A stretch of DNA of 64,000 nucleotides from Pleodorina starrii. Its lineage: Eukaryota > Chlorophyta > Chlorophyceae > Chlamydomonadales > Volvocaceae. Shown here one piece after another: positions 36,521 through 46,077 of the stretch. The position numbers were made by a program, and so were the translations under genes. The stretch covers positions 2,202,501-2,266,500 of the forward strand of contig BRXU01000017.1 of the NCBI GenBank assembly GCA_030267565.1, given 5' to 3'. The notes under the pieces are model-generated. The model did not search any database. It had not been told where the DNA came from and saw only the letters and a list, made by a program, of their open reading frames with translations. Within the stretch, counting starts at the first letter, position 1, and every line of letters starts with the position of its first letter.

Positions 36521-37690
36521 AGCCCACCGGCCGCAGCACTGCTGCTGGTGCATTGGTTGCAGCCGCCGCCAGCAGTTGTGCCGCCACCCCCGCGGCCCCC
36601 CGCCTAGCATACGACGCTTCGGCACCGCCACCGTCAGCATCGGCACCGCCACCGTCAGCAGCGGCGCCGCCGCCGGCAGCAGTGGTGCTGCTGCCAACAC
36701 CAGCAGCGGCTCTCGACCCCCCCGACACAGGACCCCCACGCCCCCCACCGCCTAGCCCCCCACGGTGGCCCCGGCCCTCCTTCTGGGCCCCCTAATCCCC
36801 CCCGCCGGGCCCCCTAAACTTCGGCATCGACAACTGCGATCCACAGCGTGTTGCACCCGTTTTTGGCCTGCACAGGAGCAATGCAACCCCGCCCCGCCCT
36901 GCCCCCCACAGGGCCCCCAGCAGACGTGCAACAGCTGGTGGGCTGTAGGTCCCGCCTGGATTGTCACAACAGACCGGCCGTGCCGCCGGGGTGGTGTGCA
37001 ACCCTGCTGCTTTCTGCTTTTACCAGTCCACAGCACCAAGCGCTTCCTGTTTGGACGCATCACAAACCATCCAGTCGCGGATTGCACACATGCATTTGAG
37101 CCCGTTCCTGGCATGTGCTGGAATGACAAAAGGGGTGGACTGTACAACTAACTTGATTGTCACGACCTACCGGGGCGGCCGGGGTGGTGTGCAACTCGGC
37201 TGTTGATTACTTTTACCAGTCCACAGCACCATGCGCTTCTTATTGGGATGCATCATAAACCAGGCACGGGTTGCACACCATCCCGGCGGCCGGTGTGCTG
37301 TGACAATCCAGGCGGGGCTTACAGCCCACCGGCCACGGCACTGCTGCTGGTGCATTTGTTGCCGCCGCTGCCAGCAGTTGTGCCGCCACCCCCGCCGGTA
37401 ATCCTCAGGTAATATCCCAGGTAACTGCGTTGCGTTCCCTCACCCCGGGCCATTCTTATCACCCCCCCCGGTGCCGCCACCCCCGTTAGTTGTGCCGCCA
37501 CCACACCCCCGCCGGGGCAGTGGTGCTGCCATCACCAGCAGTGGCCCCTGCAGGGCCCCGGCGCCCCCCACCCAGGCCCCCGACGGCGCCCCTGGACCCC
37601 CCGCCGGGCCCCCCTAACTTTGGCATCACCAACTTCGATCCACAACATGTTGCGTCCGTTTTTGGCCCATACAGCTCCCATACGGTGGAC
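36516..37690. repeat. Complex of diverged internal duplications, possibly decayed coding DNA
   Basis: Several segments occur twice: CTTACAGCCCACCGGCC... (36516 and 37318), CCAGTCCACAGCACCA... (37023 and 37215), and a block ending in a Phe-Gly-Ile-(Asp/Thr)-Asn-(Cys/Phe)-Asp-Pro-Gln-like frame (about 36780-36870 and 37600-37680). The last pair keeps similar translations, hinting at ancestral coding content, but no intact gene remains. Confidence 0.55.
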
Positions 37691-38399
37691 AATACTAGAC
37701 AGACATACGCACAGAACCATGTCCAGAGTTATATGGCGGTAAAAACCACCGTATGCGACGAGTGCCCTTAAGGGCTGCGTGCTATCATGCACGGGCTGTT
37801 AAGGCTTGCGAACACGCACAAAGTGCTCTCGTCCCGAGAAGCGACGGCCATACTCACTTGAAAGAGCAATTTGTGCGAGCTGCTGACACCAGCCAAGTCC
37901 TCTCCCGGCCGCTAGCGCCACGATGTTACAGCCAGCCACGACACGCCATGGCCAGGGAGACCACGCCAGGCAGCTAGCTCCGAGCTGCTCGCCACCCAGG
38001 CCGCCTGAGCATGTGTACCAGCCTAAACGTACGTGCAGCCTGCTGTGAGTTGCGATAAACAACGGGATACGATTTAGCGTCACACCGTCAACCTTAGCAT
38101 TGTCAATGCTCTCAATCTAATAATGCAACTCGTTTCTCGTTGAGGTTAATGCTCGTTGAGCAAGCATTTGTATTTCTATAGGCCAGCACCCCACTTAAAA
38201 CTTCATTGCATTACAACAAGCGCCATGTGAATGAATGAATGGAGCGGTGTTATGGTTACGAACTGCATATAATTATGGCGCAACTTCACTGACGCTATGT
38301 GGGCAGAGCTTATAGAACTGGCTGGTGCACTTGCAGAAGCTGAAGTTGGTTGGTTCCAGCTGTATTATTGTACTACTGCATGTATGGTTGTATCAGTTT
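37691..38399. other. Intergenic, AT-richer, no gene recognised
   Basis: No supported ORF, RNA gene or repeat family. Confidence 0.3.
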
Positions 38400-38740
38400 T
38401 TGGCTAGTGAAGTTCAAGACGACCGCTCTGAGCCTCTCAAATAACTGGTAGCACATATAATAAAAGGAAGGACATATTATGACCGGCCGGCTGTTCAGGT
38501 ATGACTGGTACATAATGACCGATAACCCAGGCATGACTGGCTGGTTATGACTGGCCGGACTTGACTGGGCAGTCATAATGTACAAAATGTACGTTATGAC
38601 TGCAAGCCGGCTGTTATGACTGGGATGTCACATATGACTGGACGTATGACTGGTCATACTGGGCCAACAGGCCATATGACTGGGATTATGACCGGGTGGC
38701 CACTATATGAATGGATTTATGACTGAGCCTTTCCCCGAGT
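38400..38740. repeat. Degenerate TATGACTGG repeat
   Basis: At least ten scattered copies of (T)ATGACTGG/TATGACCGG in about 300 bp, with the inverse CAGTCATA also present. Confidence 0.7.
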
Positions 38741-38984
38741 GAGATACAGTTCCCGTCTGTAACACAGCGTTACAGACCCAGCAGATAACCGATTACGAAC
38801 CCAGTCAGACGGGACGTATTCAGTTGACAGTTAATGACAGAAAGGTAACAGACAGATGTATAGGAATGCAGCAGAATATTCCTAAGTCCAGAACACGCCA
38901 GATGCGTGATACAACAACTATCCCCCTTCAGGTGGCAGCGTCCCTGCTGCACGCTTAGCTTGGAGACGCACAGCCTCCAGCTGT

Positions 38985-39292
38985 GAGCAACAACAACGTC
39001 TCGACCAGCCGCAGCTGCCCGGGACGCCCTGACCTCCGCGGCCCCGCCACGTGCCCTTGTCCGCCCCCTTGCCGCCCTTGCCGCCGGCGCCCTCCGCCGA
39101 CGCCGCCGCCAGGGCCTCTTCCTCGGCCTTCCCTCCCTCCACATCGTCAGCCGCCGCCGCCGGGCTGCCCGCGACACCCTTGGCGGCGACGCCGCCTCCA
39201 TTATCAACTTCGGTCGCGGCGCCGTCAGCGGCGCCGTTGCGCTGCGCCTCCGCCCTGGGCAGCTGCGGCTGGTCGAGACGTTGTTGTTGCTC
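38985..39292. mobile_element. Foldback/MITE-like element with perfect 36-bp terminal inverted repeats
   Basis: Positions 38985-39020 (GAGCAACAACAACGTCTCGA...) are the exact reverse complement of 39257-39292. The interior of about 236 bp is GC-rich and non-coding. It directly abuts the PAN-domain exon starting at about 39300. No clear target duplication was seen. Confidence 0.7.
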
Positions 39293-39299
39293 TCCGTAG

Positions 39300-39769
39300 G
39301 GTGCCCTTCTTTCGCTGGCTACACATTAGCTCGGGATGTGGACCACCCAGGCGACGACATCAACTGCGCGTTCAGTGCCGACCCCAACGGCATCAGTGCG
39401 AGCAATTCCGCGGCAGCCTGCAGTGCCAACCCCGCATGCAAGGCCTTCAATTATAAGGGATTTGCCACCTATGGCACCTGCACCAAAAGTGTCAGCAGCC
39501 CTACATCCCCCTCAACGGGACTCTGCTTTTACGTAAAGCAGCCGCCGTCGCCGTTGCCATCGCCTTCACCTAAACCTTCACCGTCACCTTCACCATCGCC
39601 TTCGCCTTCGCCGTTACCGTCACCTTCACCTAAACCTTCACCATCGCCTTCGCCTTCACCATCGCCTTCGCCTTCGCCTTCACCTTCGCCTTCGCCTTCA
39701 CCCAAACCTTCGCCTTCGCCTTCGCCTTCGCCTCCAAGCGGTTGTTGTCGCCTGGCGGCAGGCCAGTGA
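39300..39769 (+). CDS. Partial PAN/Apple-like domain plus (SP)n secreted protein
   Basis: The exon begins after a TAG acceptor (39297-39299) and reads CPSFAGYTLARDVDHPGDDI, then six cysteines spaced as in PAN/Apple domains (ending TGLCFYVK), then about 70 residues of Ser-Pro/Lys-Pro repeats, ending SGCCRLAAGQ and a stop. PAN plus (SP)n is a common architecture of volvocine extracellular matrix proteins. The 5' part is missing: the foldback element sits immediately upstream, and no signal-peptide exon is visible between it and 38.7 kb. Either a truncated gene or a gene with a distant first exon. Confidence 0.55.
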
Positions 39770-39985
39770 TGGTGCTAGCGCTGGGCGAACAGTACCGCGA
39801 CATGGAGGCGGAGCTGCCGTCCGCGGCAAACATGGTCAGCATCATGCCGCCACCTCACCCCATCGGCATTTCGCCGAGTGCTGCTCCACATCAGCGGATC
39901 GGGCAGCGGCGCGGAAAAACACGGCGGGAATACCTCGTCAAATGGGAAGGCTACGACTCGGGACACAACAGCTACGAGCCCGAAG
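39742..39985 (+). pseudogene. Chromodomain reading frame, left part, split by the gypsy insertion
   Basis: The frame carries a chromodomain core (REYLVKWEGYDSGHNSYEPE) and is cut at the left LTR. Its continuation lies at 56436-56585, on the other side of the 16.4-kb insertion. Across the duplicated CGAAG the frame is continuous, and the right part supplies the expected acidic C-terminal helix of a chromodomain. It is probably a remnant of an older chromovirus integrase, or else a host chromodomain gene. Confidence 0.6.
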
Positions 39986-40112
39986 TGTTGTAGTGAGATA
40001 CGTAGGTAAATACCTTTGTCTCAGGCCGGCACTGCCCCGGCCACGGTATTTACTACCGTGCTCAGAATCGAATCCGAACTTAACGTTCAGTCATCGTTCT
40101 TTCTGTGAGCAA
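39986..40112 (-). repeat. 3' LTR of gypsy element, outer part
   Basis: 127 bp identical by eye to the first 127 bp of the right LTR. It is cut by LINE-A, whose 7-bp target duplication TGAGCAA is at 40106-40112. Confidence 0.93.
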
Positions 40113-40278
40113 TTTTTGTATTGTATTGTATTACAAGCTCGAGAGCTCATAAGGCCCAGACGAGCCAGGAGGCTCATGGACCGCGAGAATAGGCAGGTCA
40201 AAAAGGAGCTAAGAACTATGTCGCCAAGCAGAAACTAAAGCAGGATCACAAACGAAAACAGGTAAAATGAACAAACAT

Positions 40279-43200
40279 TCAAACTAGCATAGAAGACCGC
40301 CGTACCCAGATGTTGTGAACTAATTCAGCTAAGCCGCGTTGATTGTCCGCGCCCGTAACAGCAAGCATAGGCGGTGAAATGTAGTCGCCTAAAATGACAC
40401 CTAGGGTGCTAAAACCCTGACGTATATCGTCGTACGCCGAACACTCCATCAGCACATGATATTCGTCTTCAGTACCACTATCACAGACCCTACAAGTACG
40501 CTCAGACCTCTGCCGTCCAGCAGGTCGATTATTCTCAATAGGCCAGGCTCCTAGACGAAAACGCAAAAGAGAAGCATAGGGTTTGGGGGGGATATACCCA
40601 GCCGTATGTTTCGGCATCCCCATCCAGTGCGTGTGCCGACACATCTTCACACCGGGCTTGTGGTTATCAGAAACGAACTCACGCGGGGGCGTGAGAAGCC
40701 TGCTGTTAAGCCAGTCTTCATCAAACCTCTGCTCCAACGTCCAAATCAAATTCCCAATATTAAGCGAACGCGACGCAACAAAGTCGACTTGGCCCTCCAA
40801 ATCAAGACCCGGCGGGGGCTTCGGCCAGTGGTCCTGTCCCAAACACCTGAGTCCTCGTAAAACCAAGGCTCCCCACCCATGACCTGACAAGTCTGATTGA
40901 AGGGCAAGCCGAATTTCCTCACGAAACACTCTATGGAATACCGAACCCTTCGCATCAACCAGCTTGTTCCAGAAACGGTAGATGAGAGAAGCCCAGTGAA
41001 CATGCAACGGGCGCTGCCCGAATTCCCTGAACAGGATTTTGTTGTCCGGAATCTTGTGCAGACCCGCGAGCATCTTCAAGTACATGCGTTGCAGCCCAAC
41101 CATCCGATTCTCTAGCGCCTTTTCAAAATAGCAGTACCGACCTTGGGGATCGCGATCACGTTCGACCACTTGCAGAATGTACGACGGGCCCCAGACCTGT
41201 ACCCCATAGGAAAGGATGGCGCAGATCTGCACGTCGAAGCACTTGAGGGCGACCCTAGGAACGAACAAACCACGTCTACGAAGCTTGTTAACGAGAGCAA
41301 AAACCGCACGTTGTCCCGCACCGAATAGCTCGTCTGTGCATGCCTCGAAAGGTGCCTCCGGACCGTAATGTAACCCTAGGTACCTAGCGCGACGCGCCCA
41401 CTCCATCTCCTCAAAGCGGATCGTGTTGCCTACTATACGCCTCATACCAACCTTAACCAAACGGTACGCAAGGTCTCGTAAGTTCTGGGACGGGTGAAAA
41501 TACACAACCTCGCACTTACGGGTGTGAACCGTCAGACCGAAGGCAGTACACCACTCAGACAACGCCTGCAAGAGACACATCAGACGGAGGTGGCTAAACG
41601 CAAAAAGATTGAGATCATCGGCGTAAAGGATGAGAGGAACGCGCAGCCCATCAACTACCGGGCATTCGTTAGCACACATGGCGGCCGGGGCAAGTTTATC
41701 CTTAGCTTCTACGTAGTCCGCAAACCCTTCGACGAAAAACCCGAATAGAGTGGGGCTAAGGGGACAGCCCTGTTTGACACCTTGCATAGCCTCAAAGGGG
41801 TCGCCAAGTTTACCATTGACCTTCACACGCAAAACAACCCGATCATAACCGGCCATCAGGGCGTCGAGCATAGCCCCGTGCAATCCACGCTCACGAAGAC
41901 GCTGCCAGAGTAGCTGACGTGGAACGCGATCAAAGGCCTTTTCAAAATCAACCTGGCAAACAAAAAGCGGAGTGCTACTAGGGGGCCCTGTCCTATGCCT
42001 GTCGATGAGATGACGCAATAACAGCAGATTGTGGATAGTGCCAATTTTCGCGCGAAAGCCACCCTGAAACGGAGATCGAGCCTGCGCCAATTCCCCCCAT
42101 CCAACGACTAAGCCGCCGCTCCAAAATGGCCGCATAGCACTTTGCTAAGGCCCCACCTACCGCCAGGCCGCGATAGTTGCCTTTTTCGTGAACATCGCCC
42201 TTTTTATGGATAGGCGTAAGACAGGACACCTCGAACTGAGCAGGGAAGTCACCAGTACTGCGGATGTGTTCAAACAAGCGATGGACATGGGGTGTGAGCA
42301 CATTAAAGAAACGCCCTTCAACCTCCCGCTTGGCGTACTTATAACATTCGGCCGGGACGCTATCTAACCCACTCGACTTATTGTTACTAAGCGATGAGAT
42401 AACCAAGCCAACTTCCTCCACGGTGAAAGGGGAATTCAGTGACGCGGCTAGCTCAACCCGGCTGGGCCGAGCGCCTGCGCTATCCTCCCATCCCCCGCCA
42501 CCCTCACGACCGTGAACTCCGTTGATAAAACTAAGGATGGCCTCTACATCTGCGTCTCTGCCGGCATTCGTGTTGCCGTTAAACAAGTTTTTAAAGTACT
42601 CACTCCAAACGCCCACCTCTGAAATAGGACAGTCCTCACCCAGAGTCGCGTTCACGATTTTCCAGAAGGCGCGCGGGTTGCTCTGGCACGACCCTAACAG
42701 GCTTTCAAACTCAGACGTGCGGTATGCACCTCTAGCGTTACGGATGAGGCGCTGATAATGCGTACGGAGACGACTGAATTCCGCACGAGCAGTCGGGTCG
42801 TTAAGGGTTCCCTCCGTGCGCATGCGGGCTTTGTGATTGAGCATAGCCGTACGAGCAACCGCACACTCCTCCGTCCACCAAGGTGCATCACCCTGTCCAC
42901 GAACTTGAGCGCGGCCGCGGGGCCGGCCAAACACCCGAGACAGCACTTGGGCAAGCTCCTTACCCAACAAGTCGATAGCCTGCGTGGCGTTGATTTGCCC
43001 CCCGAGCTCGGCCATAATAGCGGAAATCCTAGTTAGAACCGGAGCGTCATCCGTTGCGAAAGCCTGGGCATAGCGTTGCCACTGGCGTACATTAAAGCGC
43101 GCGTGTTGACCACGTGCCCCCCTGCGCGGCCGATTGTCCGCCGCGCGGACGCTAAGACACAGATAAACAGGGCAGTGGTCACTCATCAGTTTACCGCCAT

Positions 43201-44071
43201 GCTCACCCACTGAAACAACCGGGACATCCAGCACCTCGAGCCATACGGCCTTAGGAAAAAGGGCGGGTGATACAACAAACAGATCGATCATGCTCATGCC
43301 TGTGCCGTTCTTATGCTGGAAGGTATAGCGTCCTTCCGTGTCCCCACGTACCCGACCGTTCAGGATGATCAGTTCAAATTCCTTACAAAGCTCAACGAGG
43401 GCTCTGCCAAACCCATTTGATGCCGCATCTTGGCTGTGCCTCATTTGGAGGTTGCGGAAAAGGCTAGAGTTCCCTATTTGCACCTGGGCGTGATCCTCTA
43501 ATTCGTTGACCGCCAATTGATCAGGGACCTCACTCAGATTAGCGACCCTGGCGTTCAGGTCACCGAGCAAAAGAAGTTCATCCTGCGGCGTCTGATAGCG
43601 CTGAATGAGTGCTTTAAGGCGGTTCATCACCCGTGTTGTGGGGTTCGCAGGGGCCCGATGCCCCACTCGCCTATACAGCTGAGAGCTGCAGGGAGCCATG
43701 TAGCACGCGCCTATCACCACATTTCGCTCATTCAAATCGAGGGCGCTACCCTTAACGCGGAACCAGATACTGTCCATGCCCCTTGGGACCTTGGAAGCAC
43801 CAAGTAACTGGACGTCGTTCGCTATTCTACGGTTAATCCAAACAGCAACGCCTCCACAACGAGAAGTGCCCTCAACAGTGAACAGTTTTGATCCCGGCGG
43901 GAGCAGTTGCCTCAGAAGATTCTCATTAACTAGGTGCGTTTCCGTAAGCACCACGATGTCGTGCTGCGCAGCTAAACGCAGCAGACCAGGGTCCTCAAAC
44001 TTCCAGCCCTTCACACCTTGGATATTCCACTGCACAATCCGCAAAGAGGCAGCCTCCTGGCTCGTGCCCCC
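40279..44071 (-). pseudogene. LINE-A ORF2: endonuclease-reverse transcriptase with frameshift
   Basis: Starts after the ORF1 stop with the APE endonuclease (LRIVQWNIQGVKGWK, LTETH, GDLNAR, SDHCPV). RT follows: TPIHKKGDVHEKGNYRGLA, then after a frame change QGGFRAKIGTIHN, VDFEKAFDRVPR, GVKQGCPLSPTLF, LYADDLNLFA. The C-terminus has a Cys/His motif (CRVC...EDEYHVLMEC). The frame changes at about 42093-42098 in a run of six C (G on the coding strand), so the copy is inactive unless this is a sequencing error. No AUG precedes the endonuclease in this frame after the UAG. Confidence 0.9.
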
Positions 44072-45115
44072 CTAACGGTTCGCCTCCATAGCAGAGGGAC
44101 CAGTCGGGGGGGCGACGCCGCGAGGGGGGGCGCCCGGGACACCGCCTGCGGCGCCGCCCACAGCACTGCCCGCGCCGCCACCTGCTCCCGTGCCGCTGCC
44201 ACTTCCACCGCTGCCGCCGTTGCCGTTGTTCTGGGGCCCAGAAGGCGCAGGGCCGTCCCATGGGCCGGTGTACAGCATCCGCACTCCGGCTTGGTTGACG
44301 TACGAGACGTCGACCCCGTTCTCCCAGCGAGGTCGCTTCTGCTCCTCCCGTAGCCTGGCATAGGTTGCATAGCGCTGCCGCCTCAACTCGACTCCCGCGC
44401 GCGTCAGGGCGTCCCGCACGACGATCCCGTGTCGGCGGAACAGCTCTCCTCCCAGCGTCGCCAGTGACTTCCGGCTGGAGGGCATCATGTAGACGTCCAC
44501 CAGCCGGGTCTCCGGGCGCGCACGCCCACCACCACCTGTGGCAGGCGCCTTCGGCGTGCGGGGCATCACGTCGAAGTTTATCCTCGCGCCGGGACGGGCC
44601 GTGGCAAGGGTCTGTTCGACGATCTTCGCTGTGTCAGCGACGCACGCCACCGGTACCTCCAGAAGTAGCCGGTCTGGGTGCAGCACCAGGGGGGGCGGGG
44701 GTGGTGGTGGTGGCGGGGCGTGGGGCGGGACGTGAAACTGGTCCCGCGGCAGGGGACCCGCCGCCTGCCATCCCTGCTCCTCCAGCTGGTCGATGAGGGA
44801 GCTATCAAACCCCAGGAGCAGCAGGATTTTCCGACACATCAGCCCGATGTGACGCGCCAACTTTGCGTCGAAATCCGAACAGAACGACTGTATTATTCCC
44901 TTCAGCTCCTGCAGAGTGGTTGCATTCTGAGCAGCCTCCATTGCGGCCTGCTGTGAAGCTGCAGTGGCCTCTGCCCTGAGCTCTTGCCGCCGAGCTACTA
45001 CCTGCGCGTCGAGCTTTTGCGCTTTCGAGATGTATGGTTCTTCACGTCCTGGACTATTTATAGTGCGCTTGTTTCCTTTCTTCCCAGATTTCGGTGACCT
45101 AGAAGGTGATCCCAT
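44072..45115 (-). CDS. LINE-A ORF1 protein
   Basis: 347 aa. The basic N-terminus (MGSPSRSPKSGKKGNKR) and the following SKAQKLDAQVVARRQELRAE are shared with the ORF1 of LINE-B. Then comes a predicted helical/coiled-coil stretch, a Pro-rich linker ([13 protein letters not shown]), a central conserved domain and a Gly/Asn-rich tail. Presumed RNA-binding/chaperone role by analogy with LINE ORF1 proteins; no RRM or CCHC knuckle was seen. It ends with TAG at 44074-44072, followed in the same frame by ORF2. Confidence 0.8.
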   Translation of the reverse strand: MGSPSRSPKSGKKGNKRTINSPGREEPYISKAQKLDAQVVARRQELRAEATAASQQAAMEAAQNATTLQELKGIIQSFCSDFDAKLARHIGLMCRKILLLLGFDSSLIDQLEEQGWQAAGPLPRDQFHVPPHAPPPPPPPPPLVLHPDRLLLEVPVACVADTAKIVEQTLATARPGARINFDVMPRTPKAPATGGGGRARPETRLVDVYMMPSSRKSLATLGGELFRRHGIVVRDALTRAGVELRRQRYATYARLREEQKRPRWENGVDVSYVNQAGVRMLYTGPWDGPAPSGPQNNGNGGSGGSGSGTGAGGGAGSAVGGAAGGVPGAPPRGVAPPTGPSAMEANR

Positions 45116-45162
45116 CAGCTAATAGCGACATCCCATGTGAGTTCGGAATCAGCCTTGAGCAA

Positions 45163-45317
45163 AGACGGCTTCGAGATTCGTGATTGTCGTACAGATTCTA
45201 GAATACTCGTTCAAGAGATATTCTATACGATTCGGAAGGTTCTGTTATCGGTAATTCGATAATCATAATCATATTCAATAATTCGTATAAGTACTGTGTA
45301 GCCATCACGCTACAACA
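45163..45317 (-). repeat. 3' LTR of gypsy element, inner part
   Basis: 155 bp continuing the LTR after LINE-A and ending CTACAACA. Together with 39986-40112 this makes 282 bp, the same as the right LTR. Confidence 0.93.
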
Positions 45318-45883
45318 GCTGCCTCCCCCCCCGAGGAACCAGCGTCCGCGCTGTGTTCCGGGTGAGTTTTCCAATATTCGTTCACCAATTCGTCTGGAAC
45401 GTCCTTCGAATCAAGCCACGTGTTGTGTTCGTCACCGTAGCCTTGCCACTGTACCAGGAAACGATACAAAGTCCGTCGGCGTAACTTCCGTTCTTCGTGT
45501 TTCACAATATTCGAAATAACCCAAATGGGTCGGGAAGTTTCACCATCGATTTCCAAAGGCGGAGGTGGATTCGTAGGTCCGTTCGACACGTCAGTTCGAT
45601 AAGGACGTAGCAAGGACACATGGAAGACATCGTGGAATCGATATTCAGGAGGCAACTTCAGTCGAAACGCAACGGGATTGATGCGTTCTGTGATCGTAAA
45701 AGGTCCAATGAATTTCGGCATCAATTTTCGTGTTCCTGCTTGCAAAGAAAGGTTTCGAGTACTCAACAGGACTTGTTGTCCAACACAGAGAGTGATTTTT
45801 CGACGGTTTCGACTCTCCTGTGCCAAAGCTCGATCTTGAGCAGCTTCGTAAAATCGTTTCGCAAGTTTCAACCGATCGTGTAG
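45305..45883 (-). CDS. Gypsy integrase C-terminus with chromodomain (3' fragment of pol)
   Basis: Continues the integrase frame interrupted by LINE-B: HDRLKLAKRFYEAAQDRALA, the GPF/Y-like region (MPKFIGPFTITERINPVAFR; FHDVFHVSLLRPY), then a chromodomain (RRRTLYRFLVQWQGYGDEHN) and a stop. The chromodomain marks the element as a chromovirus and would direct integration to modified chromatin. The frame joins that at 51048 exactly across the 9-bp target duplication. The stop lies inside the LTR edge region. Confidence 0.9.
   Translation of the reverse strand, partial: LHDRLKLAKRFYEAAQDRALAQESRNRRKITLCVGQQVLLSTRNLSLQAGTRKLMPKFIGPFTITERINPVAFRLKLPPEYRFHDVFHVSLLRPYRTDVSNGPTNPPPPLEIDGETSRPIWVISNIVKHEERKLRRRTLYRFLVQWQGYGDEHNTWLDSKDVPDELVNEYWKTHPEHSADAGSSGGEAAVVA
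45318..45335 (-). promoter_or_regulatory. Polypurine tract of gypsy element
   Basis: On the minus strand CGGGGGGGGAGGCAGC directly precedes the 3' LTR start TGTTGTAG, the expected site of plus-strand DNA priming. Confidence 0.7.
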
Positions 45884-46077
45884 ATGATGATGTTACAAGC
45901 TTCAGTGAGCTCGTACGGTTCAAACGAACCCGAAGGCTCATGAACCGCCTCAGTCAAGCAAAAGGAACAAAAAGATAGGATAAAAAAAATCAACCGTAGC
46001 AGAAAGGGCATAAAGACACCATAAGACAGATACGTCACAAAAGCGCAACATGACCTGAGAAGGAGTCTCCATCGACT

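Larger units (their letters stand above)
40113..45155 (-). mobile_element. LINE-A: APE-type non-LTR retrotransposon in the gypsy 3' LTR
   Basis: About 5.04 kb, minus strand, flanked by TGAGCAA (40106-40112 and 45156-45162). It has a 5' UTR of about 40 nt, ORF1, an in-frame UAG, ORF2 (endonuclease-RT) and a 3' UTR ending AGCTTGTAA followed by an (ATACA)n/A-rich tail. Probably near full length. L1-like by its APE-RT plus C-terminal Cys/His motif; the clade is not firmly assigned. Confidence 0.92.

Noticed and set aside
35812..36755. Overlapping long ORFs in both strands
   Set aside because: Produced by the CCCCGCCCTG repeat block, which lacks stops in several frames.
39742..39993. Host chromodomain gene ending at the LTR
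   Set aside because: The stop is created by LTR sequence; the frame continues on the other side of the insertion, so it is a split frame, not a complete gene.
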